Assembly: GCF_000429605.1 (NCBI RefSeq)
Contig: NZ_AUCE01000012.1
Coordinates: 186,001-250,000, forward strand
Source of the DNA: Azonexus hydrophilus DSM 23864
GTDB taxonomy: Bacteria > Pseudomonadota > Gammaproteobacteria > Burkholderiales > Rhodocyclaceae
Direction: 5' to 3'
DNA: 64,000 nucleotides
Position numbers and translations under genes: made by a program. How positions within the stretch are numbered: the first letter of the stretch is position 1; every line of letters starts with the position of its first letter. The notes below the pieces were generated by a model. It did not search any database and was not told the DNA's origin. It saw only the letters and a list, made by a program, of their open reading frames with translations. Positions 35,670 through 44,081 of the stretch are shown piece by piece.

Positions 35670-36719
35670 ATGGCTCGTATCATCATGCAGCCGTCCGGTA
35701 AATCGGTCGAATGCAATTATGGCGATACCGTTCTGATGGCGCTGGAGAAGGCCGGCTACGCGCTGCCCAACAACTGCCGCGCCGGTGCCTGCGGCGAATG
35801 CAAGGTCAAGGTCACGCAGGGTCAGTTCGACCAGGGCATGGTCCTCGACATGGCGCTCTCCCAGGACGAGCGCAAACAGGGCTACGGCCTGATGTGCATG
35901 GCCAAGCCGATTTCCGAGGAAATCACCATCGAGTGGGGCACCGAGGATGCCAAACCGAAACTTTTCCCGCCGCGTGAGGATGCGCTCTTCGTCGTCGTCG
36001 ACAAGCGCTCGATTGCTGCCCGTGTGGTTGAACTGAGGCTGCGCCCGGTCGGCCAGCCGATCCGTTACTGGCCCGGCCAGTACGTCACCCTGGGCAATCC
36101 GCGGGCCGATGTGCCGGCGCGGGCCTATTCGATTTCCAACGCGCCGCGCCCGGATGGCGAATTGGTGCTGCAGATTGCCCGCCAGGAAGGCGGCGTCACC
36201 AGCAACTGGGTGCATGAGCAACTGGGTATCGGCGAGAGCGTCAAGGTTTCCGGCGCCTACGGCACCTTCATCGGCGATCCTTCAGTCGATACGCCGGTTC
36301 TCTGCCTGGCTGCCGGCACCGGTCTGGCACCCGTGCTGGCACTGGCCGAGGCCGCCCTGCGCCGCGGTTTCCGGCGACCGGTGACGATGCTGTTTTCGGC
36401 GCGCAGCCGCGAAGACGTCTATGCCGAGGGCCTGATGGCCTGGTGGCGGACCAAGCACCGCAATTTCGATTACAAGGTCACGCTCACCCGCGAGCAGCGC
36501 GAGGGCTATCTGAACGGGCGGGTAGACGCGGTCCTGCCGAAGATGTTTACCGATCTGTCCAGGCACACCATTTTCGCCGCCGGCAGTCCGGAGTTCGTCG
36601 ACGCCTGTGTTCAGGTCGTCAAGCAATTGGGCGCCAAACCCGAGCTGATCCACACCGAAGGCTTCTTCTCGCAGCAACAGCCCGAGGTTCCCGACAGCGA
36701 TCACCTGTTGCCAAGCTAG
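35670..36719 (+). CDS. Ferredoxin-FAD/NAD reductase partner of the di-iron oxygenase
   Basis: 349 residues from ATG 35670 (AAGGGGA upstream). The N-terminal plant-type [2Fe-2S] domain has C36, C41, C44 and C76 (CRAGACGEC, then LMC). The FAD domain follows with the RAYSISNAP motif, and the NAD(P)H domain has the GTGLAPVLAL motif. Ferredoxin-first order differs from PaaE, where the ferredoxin domain is C-terminal, and is like benzoate- or toluene-oxygenase reductases. It should pass electrons from NAD(P)H to the di-iron protein encoded directly upstream. Confidence 0.88.
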   Translation: MARIIMQPSGKSVECNYGDTVLMALEKAGYALPNNCRAGACGECKVKVTQGQFDQGMVLDMALSQDERKQGYGLMCMAKPISEEITIEWGTEDAKPKLFPPREDALFVVVDKRSIAARVVELRLRPVGQPIRYWPGQYVTLGNPRADVPARAYSISNAPRPDGELVLQIARQEGGVTSNWVHEQLGIGESVKVSGAYGTFIGDPSVDTPVLCLAAGTGLAPVLALAEAALRRGFRRPVTMLFSARSREDVYAEGLMAWWRTKHRNFDYKVTLTREQREGYLNGRVDAVLPKMFTDLSRHTIFAAGSPEFVDACVQVVKQLGAKPELIHTEGFFSQQQPEVPDSDHLLPS

Positions 36720-36764
36720 TCGCCCGAACGGGACAATGCGCGATAAACACACGGAGGAGACAAT

Positions 36765-36809
36765 ATGACAACGACCCGTCAACGGGCAGGGAGCCACCAT
36801 GCTGGCTGA
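36765..36809 (+). CDS. Short upstream frame overlapping the livH start
   Basis: ATG 36765 has a perfect GGAGGAG site and opens a 14-codon frame (MTTTRQRAGSHHAG) whose TGA (36807-36809) lies just inside livH, whose own ATG is at 36799 with only a weak GGGAG site. Ribosomes ending the short frame could re-initiate on livH, so this may be a translational coupling device. It may equally be a chance frame; no peptide function is suggested. Confidence 0.4.
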   Translation: MTTTRQRAGSHHAG

Positions 36810-37674
36810 GTTCCTGCAATTCCTGTTTTCCGGCATCACCGTCGGTGCCACTTATGCGCTGGCGGCGCTCGGCTTCACGCTGATCTACAACGCCAGCCAC
36901 GTGATCAACTTCGCCCAGGGCGAATTCATCATGCTCGGCGGCATGCTGGCCGTGCTGTTTGCCCAGATGGGCCTGCCGCTGCCGGCGGTGTTGCTGCTGG
37001 CCATCCTGGTGCCGGCAATCGTCGGCGTGCTGGTCGAGAAACTGGCGATCGAACCGGTCAAGGGCGCCGAGACAGTGACCCTGATCATCATCACCATCGG
37101 TGCCTCGCTGGTCATCCGCGGTCTGATCCAAGTCTGGCTGGGCAAGAACACCTTCAGCCTGCCGGCTTTCTCGGGTGACGAACCGATCCACGTCCTCGGC
37201 GCCACCTTGCTGCCGCAGAGCCTGTGGGTGCTCGGCATCACTGCCCTGGTCGTGGTCGCGCTCTGGTACTTCTTCAACCGCACCTTGCAGGGCAAGGCCA
37301 TGCTGGCGACCTCGGTCAACCGGCTGGCCGCCGAACTGGTCGGCATCAACACCAGCTGGGTGCTGTTCATGAGCTTCGCCATGTCGGCTGCGCTCGGTGC
37401 GCTTGGCGGCATCCTGATCACGCCGATCACCATGACTTCCTACGATGTCGGCATCATGCTCGGTCTCAAGGGCTTCGTCGCCGCTGTCGTCGGCGGTCTG
37501 GGCAACGGTCTGGGCGCGGTGGTCGGCGGTCTGTTGGTCGGCATCCTCGAAGCGATGGGCGCCGGTTACATCTCGTCGGCGTACAAGGACGCGATTCCCT
37601 TCGTGCTCATCCTGCTGATTCTCTTCTTCATGCCGCGCGGCCTGTTCGGCGGTAAATCGACGGATCGGGTGTAA
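36799..37674 (+). CDS. livH: Branched-chain-type ABC transporter permease LivH
   Basis: 291 residues with about eight hydrophobic segments. The N-terminal FLFSGITVGATYALAALGFTLIYNASHVINFAQGEFIMLGG is distinctive for LivH-type permeases, and the conserved EAA-like loop is GLKGFVAAVVGGLGNGLGAVVGGLLVG. It forms the inner-membrane channel with LivM. Part of the operon downstream of the oxygenase-reductase pair; the binding protein that feeds it is probably the one encoded at 26-27.1 kb in the divergent operon. Confidence 0.93.
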   Translation: MLAEFLQFLFSGITVGATYALAALGFTLIYNASHVINFAQGEFIMLGGMLAVLFAQMGLPLPAVLLLAILVPAIVGVLVEKLAIEPVKGAETVTLIIITIGASLVIRGLIQVWLGKNTFSLPAFSGDEPIHVLGATLLPQSLWVLGITALVVVALWYFFNRTLQGKAMLATSVNRLAAELVGINTSWVLFMSFAMSAALGALGGILITPITMTSYDVGIMLGLKGFVAAVVGGLGNGLGAVVGGLLVGILEAMGAGYISSAYKDAIPFVLILLILFFMPRGLFGGKSTDRV

Positions 37675-37676
37675 GC

Positions 37677-38611
37677 ATGAACAAGCGCATTTACTACGGC
37701 CTCTACGGCCTGATCGTGATCTTGCTGGTGCTGCCCTTCGTCGTGCCCAACAATTTCTACCTCGACCTCGCGGTGCGCATGGCGATCAACGCCATCATCG
37801 TCATCGGGCTCAACCTGCTGATCGGCTTTGCCGGCCAGATCAGCCTCGGTCACGCCGGTTTCCTGGGCATCGGTGCCTATGCCTCGGCGGTGCTGCCGAT
37901 GCATTTCGGCTGGCACCCGGTGACCGCCATGCTCACCGGGGCCCTGGCCTCGGCCCTGCTGGCGGCGCTGGTGGCCAAGCCGATCTTCAAACTGAAGGGG
38001 CATTACCTGGCGATGGCGACGCTCGGCCTGGGCATCATCATCAACATCGCGTTGCGCAATGAAGCCCAGTGGACCGGCGGTCCCGACGGCATGCCGGTGA
38101 TGCCGATGGCCTTGTTCGGTTTCGAGATCGGCTCCGACCGCCAGTGGTACTGGGTGGTGGCAGCGCTGCTGGTGCTGACCGTGTGGGGCTCGCTGAACCT
38201 GATCGACTCGCCCTTCGGGCGGGCGCTGCGGGCGCTCCACGGTTCCGAGGTGGCATCGCAGGTGGTCGGCGTCAACGTCGCCCGCTACAAGGTGTCGATC
38301 TTTGTCCTGTCGGCCTTCTCGGCCAGCATCATGGGCAGCATCTCGGCGCATTACATCGGTTTCATCAGCCCCAACTTCGCCGACTTCTTCCATTCCATCG
38401 AACTGGTCACCATGGTCGTCATCGGCGGCATGGCCTCGGTCTACGGCTCGATCGTCGGCGCCGTGCTGCTGACGGCGCTGCCGCAGGCGCTGGCGACCTT
38501 CGAGGGCTGGGAAACGGTCGCCTTCGGCGCCATCCTGATGCTGTGCATGATCTTCATGCCGCGCGGCCTGGTGCCGACGCTGGCGGCACGCTTCAGCAAG
38601 GGGGACGACAA

Positions 38612-38615
<4 letters not shown>
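37677..38615 (+). CDS. livM: Branched-chain-type ABC transporter permease LivM
   Basis: 312 residues with eight to nine hydrophobic segments. The motifs GLNLLIGFAGQISLGHAGFLGIGAYASA near residue 45 and LSAFSASIMGSISAHYIGFISP, VTMVVIGGMASVYGSIVGAVLLTALPQ near the end are diagnostic of LivM. It starts 2 bases after livH and its stop overlaps livG by four bases, so the transporter proteins are made together. Confidence 0.93.
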
Positions 38616-39373
<758 letters not shown>

Positions 39374-39385
39374 CAGGGACGAGAC

Positions 39386-40702
39386 ATGAAAACACTGACC
39401 ATCATTACCGAAGAACACCAGAATCTCTGGCGCATCGCGATCACGCTCGACGCCGTGGCGCTGGAAATGGAAGCCGGCGAGCCGGTCGATCCGGCTTTCT
39501 TCAGCTCGGTTTTCGACTACATCGAGCAGTTCATGGATGCCTGTCATCACGCCAAGGAAGACGATCACCTGTTCCCGGCCATGCGTTTGCGCAGCCCGGA
39601 AGCGGCAGCCGTCCTCGACCGCCTGCAGGCCGAACATCGTAACGGTCCCGAAGTGCTGCGTTCGTTGCGCGCGCAACTGGCGGCGACGGCAGCCGGGACG
39701 CTGGGCAACGCCGAGTTCATCGGCGCCTTGCGCATCTACACGCAGAGCCTGAAGGCGCACATCCGGACCGAGGAAAAGGACGCCATGCCGCTGGCCCGCG
39801 AGGTGCTGACCGCCGAGGACTGGGAGAGCATCGACCGGGCTTTTGCCGATAACGACGATCCGCTGTTCGGCGAGCAGGCGCGGGTCGAGTACCGCCAGCT
39901 CTACCACCGCATCGCCAGCCTGGCGCCGGAATCGGTGGGCCTCGGCGCGCACAGCGGCGGCGAGCTGGAACCCGGCGGCCACTACGCGGCCGGCGACATC
40001 CTGCTCCACGTCAGCGCCCTGGAAAGCTGCTACGGCCGGATCAAGGCCTTGAAGGGCATCGACCTCGAAGTGCGCAAGGGCGAGCTGGTCGCTCTGGTCG
40101 GCGCCAACGGCGCCGGCAAGACGACCTTCCTGCGCACCCTGTCGGGCGTGCAGCCGATGAGCGGCGGGCGCATCTTCTTCGACGGCGAGGACATCAGCGG
40201 CCTACGTGCCGACCAGCGCGTGCGCCGCGGCATTTGCCAGAGCCCGGAAGGGCGGCAGGTGTTCGGTCCGCTGTCGATCGAGGACAACCTGCGCCTGGGC
40301 GCCTACACCCAGCCGAAGGCCGGGGTCGAGGCGGAACTGGAAAAGGTCTTCGCGATGTTCCCGATCCTCAAGGAAAAGCGCCACCTGCCGGCCGGTACGC
40401 TGTCCGGCGGCCAGCAGCAGATGCTGGCCATCGGCCGGGCGTTGATGGGGCGGCCGAAGATGCTGCTGCTCGACGAACCGTCGATGGGCCTGGCGCCGCT
40501 GCTGGTCGAGGAGGTGTTCAACGTCGTCAAGTCGCTGAAGGCACAGGGCATGACCATCCTGCTCGTCGAGCAGAACGCCTTTGCCGCGCTGGCCATCGCC
40601 GACCGCGGCTATGTGCTGGAAACCGGCGCGGTGACGCTGACCGACAGCGGCCAGGCACTGATCGCCAACGAACAGGTGCGCGCCGCTTACCTCGGCATGT
40701 AG
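39386..40702 (+). CDS. livF: Hemerythrin (HHE)-LivF fusion ATPase
   Basis: 438 residues in one uninterrupted frame. Residues 1-150 are an HHE hemerythrin-like domain with all expected metal ligands: H11, H54/H55, E58, H61 (HHAKEDDHLFP), H84, H125 and E129/E130 (HIRTEEKDAMP). After a Gly-rich linker (about 180-205) comes a LivF-type ATPase with Walker A G239-T247 (GANGAGKTT), LSGGQQQMLAIGRA, LLLDEPSMGLAPLL and LLVEQNAFAAL. LivF is normally about 235 residues. The di-iron HHE domain could sense oxygen, NO or iron and set transport activity; that is inference. The fusion looks genuine, with its own ATG and site. Confidence 0.88.
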   Translation: MKTLTIITEEHQNLWRIAITLDAVALEMEAGEPVDPAFFSSVFDYIEQFMDACHHAKEDDHLFPAMRLRSPEAAAVLDRLQAEHRNGPEVLRSLRAQLAATAAGTLGNAEFIGALRIYTQSLKAHIRTEEKDAMPLAREVLTAEDWESIDRAFADNDDPLFGEQARVEYRQLYHRIASLAPESVGLGAHSGGELEPGGHYAAGDILLHVSALESCYGRIKALKGIDLEVRKGELVALVGANGAGKTTFLRTLSGVQPMSGGRIFFDGEDISGLRADQRVRRGICQSPEGRQVFGPLSIEDNLRLGAYTQPKAGVEAELEKVFAMFPILKEKRHLPAGTLSGGQQQMLAIGRALMGRPKMLLLDEPSMGLAPLLVEEVFNVVKSLKAQGMTILLVEQNAFAALAIADRGYVLETGAVTLTDSGQALIANEQVRAAYLGM

Positions 40703-40705
40703 CGT

Positions 40706-41239
40706 TCAGGTGGTGGCGCCGAGGCCGGCCCACCGCAGGCGCAGGCGCAGGCCGATCTCGCTTGTGTAGCCGACCGAGACGAAGCGGATCTGGCCGTCCG
40801 GCGCCAGTACGACGAAGCCAGGCGTGCCGGGCAGGCGGTAGCTTTTCATGATCGCCCCGGCGGGGTCGGGCAGGGCCGGGAAGCGGTAGCCGTTGGCCGC
40901 CATGAAACGCGCGACTGCCGCAGCGTCGCCGCTCTGTGTGGCGACGGTGATCACCGGACGATCAGCGGCGATGTTTTCGACGCTGCCGGCGGTGGTCTTG
41001 CAGATCGGGCACCATTCGGCCCAGAAATAGATCAGCAGCGGCTGGCCGGGATGCGCAGCACGCCAGGCGGCGAGGTCGAAAGCCTGGCCATCGGTGTGCA
41101 CGCCGGCGAACTGCGGTGCCGGGCCGCGCGCCGTGTCGCGCAACTGCCAGGCCTGGAAGGCGAGGAAGGCGGCGACGAAGAGGGCGATTTCCAGCGCCCA
41201 GCGGCGCCAGCGCGGTTTTTTCCCGGCGTTTTCCGGCAT
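40706..41239 (-). CDS. TlpA/ScsD-like membrane-anchored thioredoxin
   Basis: 177 residues. A single N-terminal anchor helix (about 15-32, ALEIALFVAAFLAFQAW) is followed by a periplasmic thioredoxin fold with the redox pair C77-P-I-C80 in FWAEWCPICKTT and the cis-Pro in LPGTPGFVVLAPDG. The CPIC dipeptide and LPDPAGAIMKSYRLPG are typical of protein disulfide reductases of the ScsD/TlpA type. It starts within the pyrF stop (TGATG). It converges on livF with 3 bases between. Confidence 0.87.
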   Translation of the reverse strand: MPENAGKKPRWRRWALEIALFVAAFLAFQAWQLRDTARGPAPQFAGVHTDGQAFDLAAWRAAHPGQPLLIYFWAEWCPICKTTAGSVENIAADRPVITVATQSGDAAAVARFMAANGYRFPALPDPAGAIMKSYRLPGTPGFVVLAPDGQIRFVSVGYTSEIGLRLRLRWAGLGATT

Positions 41240-42051
41240 CAGCGGTGGGCGTTGATCGCGTCGCGCGTTTCGCGCGCGGCAAGACGCGCGGCGCTGGCGT
41301 AATCCTCACCTTTACCGGCGTAGAGGATGGCGCGCGAGGAATTGATCATCAGGCCGGTACCCGCCGCAGTGCGGCCGGCCTTGACGGTGGCCTCGATGTC
41401 GCCGCCCTGGGCACCGATGCCGGGCACCAGCAGCGGCATCTCGCCGACGATTGCGCGCACGCGGGCGATTTCGGCGGGGAAGGTGGCGCCTACCACCAGG
41501 CCGATCTGGCCGGTCGTGTTCCATTGTTCGGCGGCCAGGCGGGCGACGCGTTCGTACAGCTTTTCGCCGCCGACATCGAGGAACTGCAGGTCGGAACCGC
41601 CGGCGTTCGAGGTCCGGCAGAGCAGGATCACGCCCTTGTCCGGGAAGGCCAGGTAGGGCTCGACCGAATCGCGGCCCATGTAGGGATTGACCGTGACGGC
41701 ATCGGCCTTGAAACGCTCGAAGGCCTCGACTGCGTACTGCTCGGCGGTCGAACCGATGTCGCCGCGCTTGGCGTCGAGGATCACCGGGATGCCGGGATGC
41801 CGCTCGTGGATGTGGGCGATCAGCGCTTCCAGCTGGTCTTCGGCGCGGCGGGCGGCGAAGTAGGCGATCTGCGGCTTGAACGAACAGACGAGGTCGGCCG
41901 TGGCGTCGACGATGGTCTTGCAGAATTCGAAGATGGCGTCATCGCGACCCTTCAGGTGTGCCGGGAACTTGGCCGGATCGGGATCGAGGCCGACGCAGAG
42001 CTGCGAGTCGTTCTTTTGCCAGGCGGCGGCGAGTTGTTCGGTAAAGGTCAT
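41239..42051 (-). CDS. pyrF: Orotidine-5'-phosphate decarboxylase
   Basis: 270 residues from ATG at 42051, which overlaps the methylase stop (ATGA); a longer open frame upstream is shadow sequence. This is the longer type 2 PyrF common in beta/actinobacteria: [23 protein letters not shown], the catalytic [15 protein letters not shown] (Lys and Asp), and the phosphate site [20 protein letters not shown]. It makes UMP, the last step of pyrimidine synthesis. Translational coupling to an upstream DNA methylase is unusual. Confidence 0.96.
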   Translation of the reverse strand: MTFTEQLAAAWQKNDSQLCVGLDPDPAKFPAHLKGRDDAIFEFCKTIVDATADLVCSFKPQIAYFAARRAEDQLEALIAHIHERHPGIPVILDAKRGDIGSTAEQYAVEAFERFKADAVTVNPYMGRDSVEPYLAFPDKGVILLCRTSNAGGSDLQFLDVGGEKLYERVARLAAEQWNTTGQIGLVVGATFPAEIARVRAIVGEMPLLVPGIGAQGGDIEATVKAGRTAAGTGLMINSSRAILYAGKGEDYASAARLAARETRDAINAHR

Positions 42052-43217
42052 GTTTCGTCCTTTGGCAGATAGCGGGAAAACTTGTCTGGCAGCAGGCAGG
42101 TCTGCAGGCTGCGCTGGGTGAACAGGAAGCGGCCGTCGCAGACGAAGCCGAGTTGCTGCCAGTCGACTTCGTGGTTGAGCATCATCGTGCACTCGATCAG
42201 GTCGCGGCGACGCATCCGGCGGTTTTTCGGGAACAGTGCCAGCACCGAGCCGTCGAAATTCGGGCAGTCGTGCAGGAAGAACGGCGTCGGCTTGCGTGTG
42301 CGGCCGTTGACGTAGATGCGCGGATCGTCGTTGATCGGGAAATGGCGGCCCCAGTGCCACCAGTTGCTATCGTCGAACTTGCGCACGCGGCGGGCGAGCA
42401 GGCGTTGCTTGTGCGGCAGCAGGGCGGGGTGTTCGATGCCGTAGATCATGCGCCGCGTCTCGCCGGTGTCGGCGGTCTTCGAGCAGACGAAATCGAGGTT
42501 TCCCTCGGCGTGCCGGAATACCGGGTCGGCACCGGAAACGCCGCCGACGCGCACGTCGAACAGGTCGGACAGGCGCACGCCGTGGTTTTCGCGCAGGAAC
42601 ATCAACTGGCCGTCCACTTCGGTGAAGGTCCGGCCGTCGTCCATGCGCCGGTCGAAACGGCCCTTCTCGAAGCGGAAAATGCAGCAGTTCGGCGTCGCCC
42701 CGGCGAAGACGCGGACATCGCCGGTCTCGAAGAAATGCGTGATGCTGCCCTGGGCGAACAGCCAGGCGTTGAGCTTTCGGGCCGAGGTCAGCTTGATGAA
42801 TTCGCGCGGCACGATGAAGACCAGTTCGCCGCCCGGCTCGAGGTGGCGGATGCACTTCTCGATGAAGAACAGGAACAGGTTGCTGCGCTTGTCGAACAGC
42901 GGCGATTTCAGTTTCTTGCGGGTACGTGCGGCGATGTCCTGGTAGCGGACATAGGGCGGATTGCCGACGATGGTGGCGAAGCGCTCGCTTTCCGGCAGCG
43001 CGAAGAAATCCATGACGCGGGCACCGGCCGGGGCCACGCGGCGGTCGATCTCGACCCCGGTGAGCTCGGCGCCGCGCGCCTGCAGCGCATGGTAGAACGC
43101 ACCGTCGCCGGCCGACGGTTCGAGCACTCGCCCACGGTTGCGGCACAGGCCGAGCATGAACTCCACCACGCTGGGCGGGGTGAAGACCTGGCCGAGGCGT
43201 TCGACGTCGAGCGGCAT
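42048..43217 (-). CDS. Orphan N6-adenine DNA methyltransferase
   Basis: 389 residues from ATG at 43217. Motif I is [15 protein letters not shown], motif II GVEIDRR, and the catalytic N-P-P-Y is N86-Y89 (VGNPPYVRY). The [14 protein letters not shown] opening is typical of gamma-class/Eco57I-like adenine methylases, and a C-terminal target-recognition part follows (about 200-389). No restriction endonuclease gene is adjacent, so it may be an epigenetic regulator or a relic. Its stop and start overlap pyrF and the small gene upstream. Confidence 0.87.
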   Translation of the reverse strand: MPLDVERLGQVFTPPSVVEFMLGLCRNRGRVLEPSAGDGAFYHALQARGAELTGVEIDRRVAPAGARVMDFFALPESERFATIVGNPPYVRYQDIAARTRKKLKSPLFDKRSNLFLFFIEKCIRHLEPGGELVFIVPREFIKLTSARKLNAWLFAQGSITHFFETGDVRVFAGATPNCCIFRFEKGRFDRRMDDGRTFTEVDGQLMFLRENHGVRLSDLFDVRVGGVSGADPVFRHAEGNLDFVCSKTADTGETRRMIYGIEHPALLPHKQRLLARRVRKFDDSNWWHWGRHFPINDDPRIYVNGRTRKPTPFFLHDCPNFDGSVLALFPKNRRMRRRDLIECTMMLNHEVDWQQLGFVCDGRFLFTQRSLQTCLLPDKFSRYLPKDET

Positions 43218-43441
43218 CAGGCGATGGGCTTTCCCTGACGGAGGCGTTCGTGTCGTGCGCGGGTTTCTGTGGTCTGGCCGAGCCAGGTAAATTCCCGTGC
43301 GGCCTCGACCCATTCCAGGCGCTGCAGGGGCGTCAGCCGGGCGAAGGCGGCGAGTTGCTCATCGCTGACGAAGTAACGGTAACCGCCTTGGGGGGAGTCC
43401 TGCCGTTCAGCCACGCGTACGCTCCAAGTGCTCGATGTCAC
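43217..43441 (-). CDS. Small partner protein of the nucleotidyltransferase
   Basis: 74 residues if translation starts at ATG 43441, or about 65 from GTG at 43414, which overlaps the upstream stop as GTGGCTGA and is attractive for coupling. The sequence has FVSDEQLAAFARLTPLQRLEWVEAAREFTW and a basic tail. I recognise no named family. Small proteins with an LTPLQRLEW-like helix are often encoded next to such nucleotidyltransferases, so a two-gene toxin-antitoxin-like unit is suspected. The stop overlaps the methylase ATG. Confidence 0.65.
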   Translation of the reverse strand: MTSSTWSVRVAERQDSPQGGYRYFVSDEQLAAFARLTPLQRLEWVEAAREFTWLGQTTETRARHERLRQGKPIA

Positions 43442-43892
43442 TTTCGTCCTGCGCTCGCCCTGTTCCCTTTTTTAGCGCGATCATGTCGTCGATGCTGGCC
43501 AGGGTCACTGGCGTGCCGTCCAGATCGCGAACGACCGCACGTTGCATCGCCAGGCCAATATCGATGCAAGGAGCGATCAGGACGTCGACCATGGTTGGAA
43601 TGCGGGCCAGGGGGTTTTGCAGGCCGAAGGCGATCATCCGCTTGTGTTCGTGCCAGAGTCTGCGTTGCTCAGGTTTTTTCAGGTCGTTGAGCGGTACGGG
43701 GGCGCTGGGCGTGAGATTGAGTTCGCCGGCACAGGCGATGAAACGATCCAGGTTGTCTTCGTCCATTGCCAGCACGAGATCGACATCCATCGTCATCCGC
43801 GGGACGCCGTGCAGGTTCATTGCCAAACCACCAACCAGCAGATAACGAACCTGGTGTTTCTCCAGCGCACGGAAAAGGTCAAGGTAGATCAT
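43407..43892 (-). CDS. Nucleotidyltransferase-fold protein (DUF6036/AbiEii-like)
   Basis: 161 residues from ATG at 43892, which overlaps the stop of the Cys-rich gene (ATGA). The N-terminal helix LFRALEKHQVRYLLVGGLAMNLHG and the metal-binding pattern R-x-T-x-DVDLVLAM match nucleotidyltransferases of the AbiEii/DUF6036 group. LASIDDMIALKKGTGRAQDESDIEHL near the end is the usual C-terminal helix of this group. Such proteins are often toxins that modify tRNA or nucleotides. Whether this one is toxic is not known. Confidence 0.8.
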   Translation of the reverse strand: MIYLDLFRALEKHQVRYLLVGGLAMNLHGVPRMTMDVDLVLAMDEDNLDRFIACAGELNLTPSAPVPLNDLKKPEQRRLWHEHKRMIAFGLQNPLARIPTMVDVLIAPCIDIGLAMQRAVVRDLDGTPVTLASIDDMIALKKGTGRAQDESDIEHLERTRG

Positions 43893-44080
43893 TGTTTTGA
43901 GCTTTCGGCGCCGGCCTGTTCGCGCGCCTTCTTTTCCCAGTAGCGCTCGTTCTTGCTCTCGTCGACGAAGCGGTAACGGCCGGCGAGTTCGCAGCCCTTC
44001 ATGCCGGGGTTGCACGGCAGATTGTTGATCTTCGTGCAGCGGTCAGCGACCTCGTGCGGACAACCCCAGCTTCCCGCCAT
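43889..44080 (-). CDS. Small Cys-rich protein downstream of glnS
   Basis: 63 residues, starting 1 base after the glnS stop. Four Cys (C7, C15, C23, C30) are evenly spaced in WGCPHEVADRC, NNLPCNPGMKGC, with the motif CPHE suggesting a metal-binding knuckle. The C-terminal half is charged and helical (ESKNERYWEKKAREQAG). No family name is recognised. Its fixed place behind glnS and tight coupling suggest a real gene. Confidence 0.7.
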   Translation of the reverse strand: MAGSWGCPHEVADRCTKINNLPCNPGMKGCELAGRYRFVDESKNERYWEKKAREQAGAESSKQ

Positions 44081-44081
44081 C

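Noticed and set aside
39386-40702. HHE-LivF as an artefact of a missed stop between two genes
   Set aside because: The frame is continuous, there is one ribosome-binding site and ATG, no plausible separate start with a site before the ATPase part, and the linker is compositionally normal.
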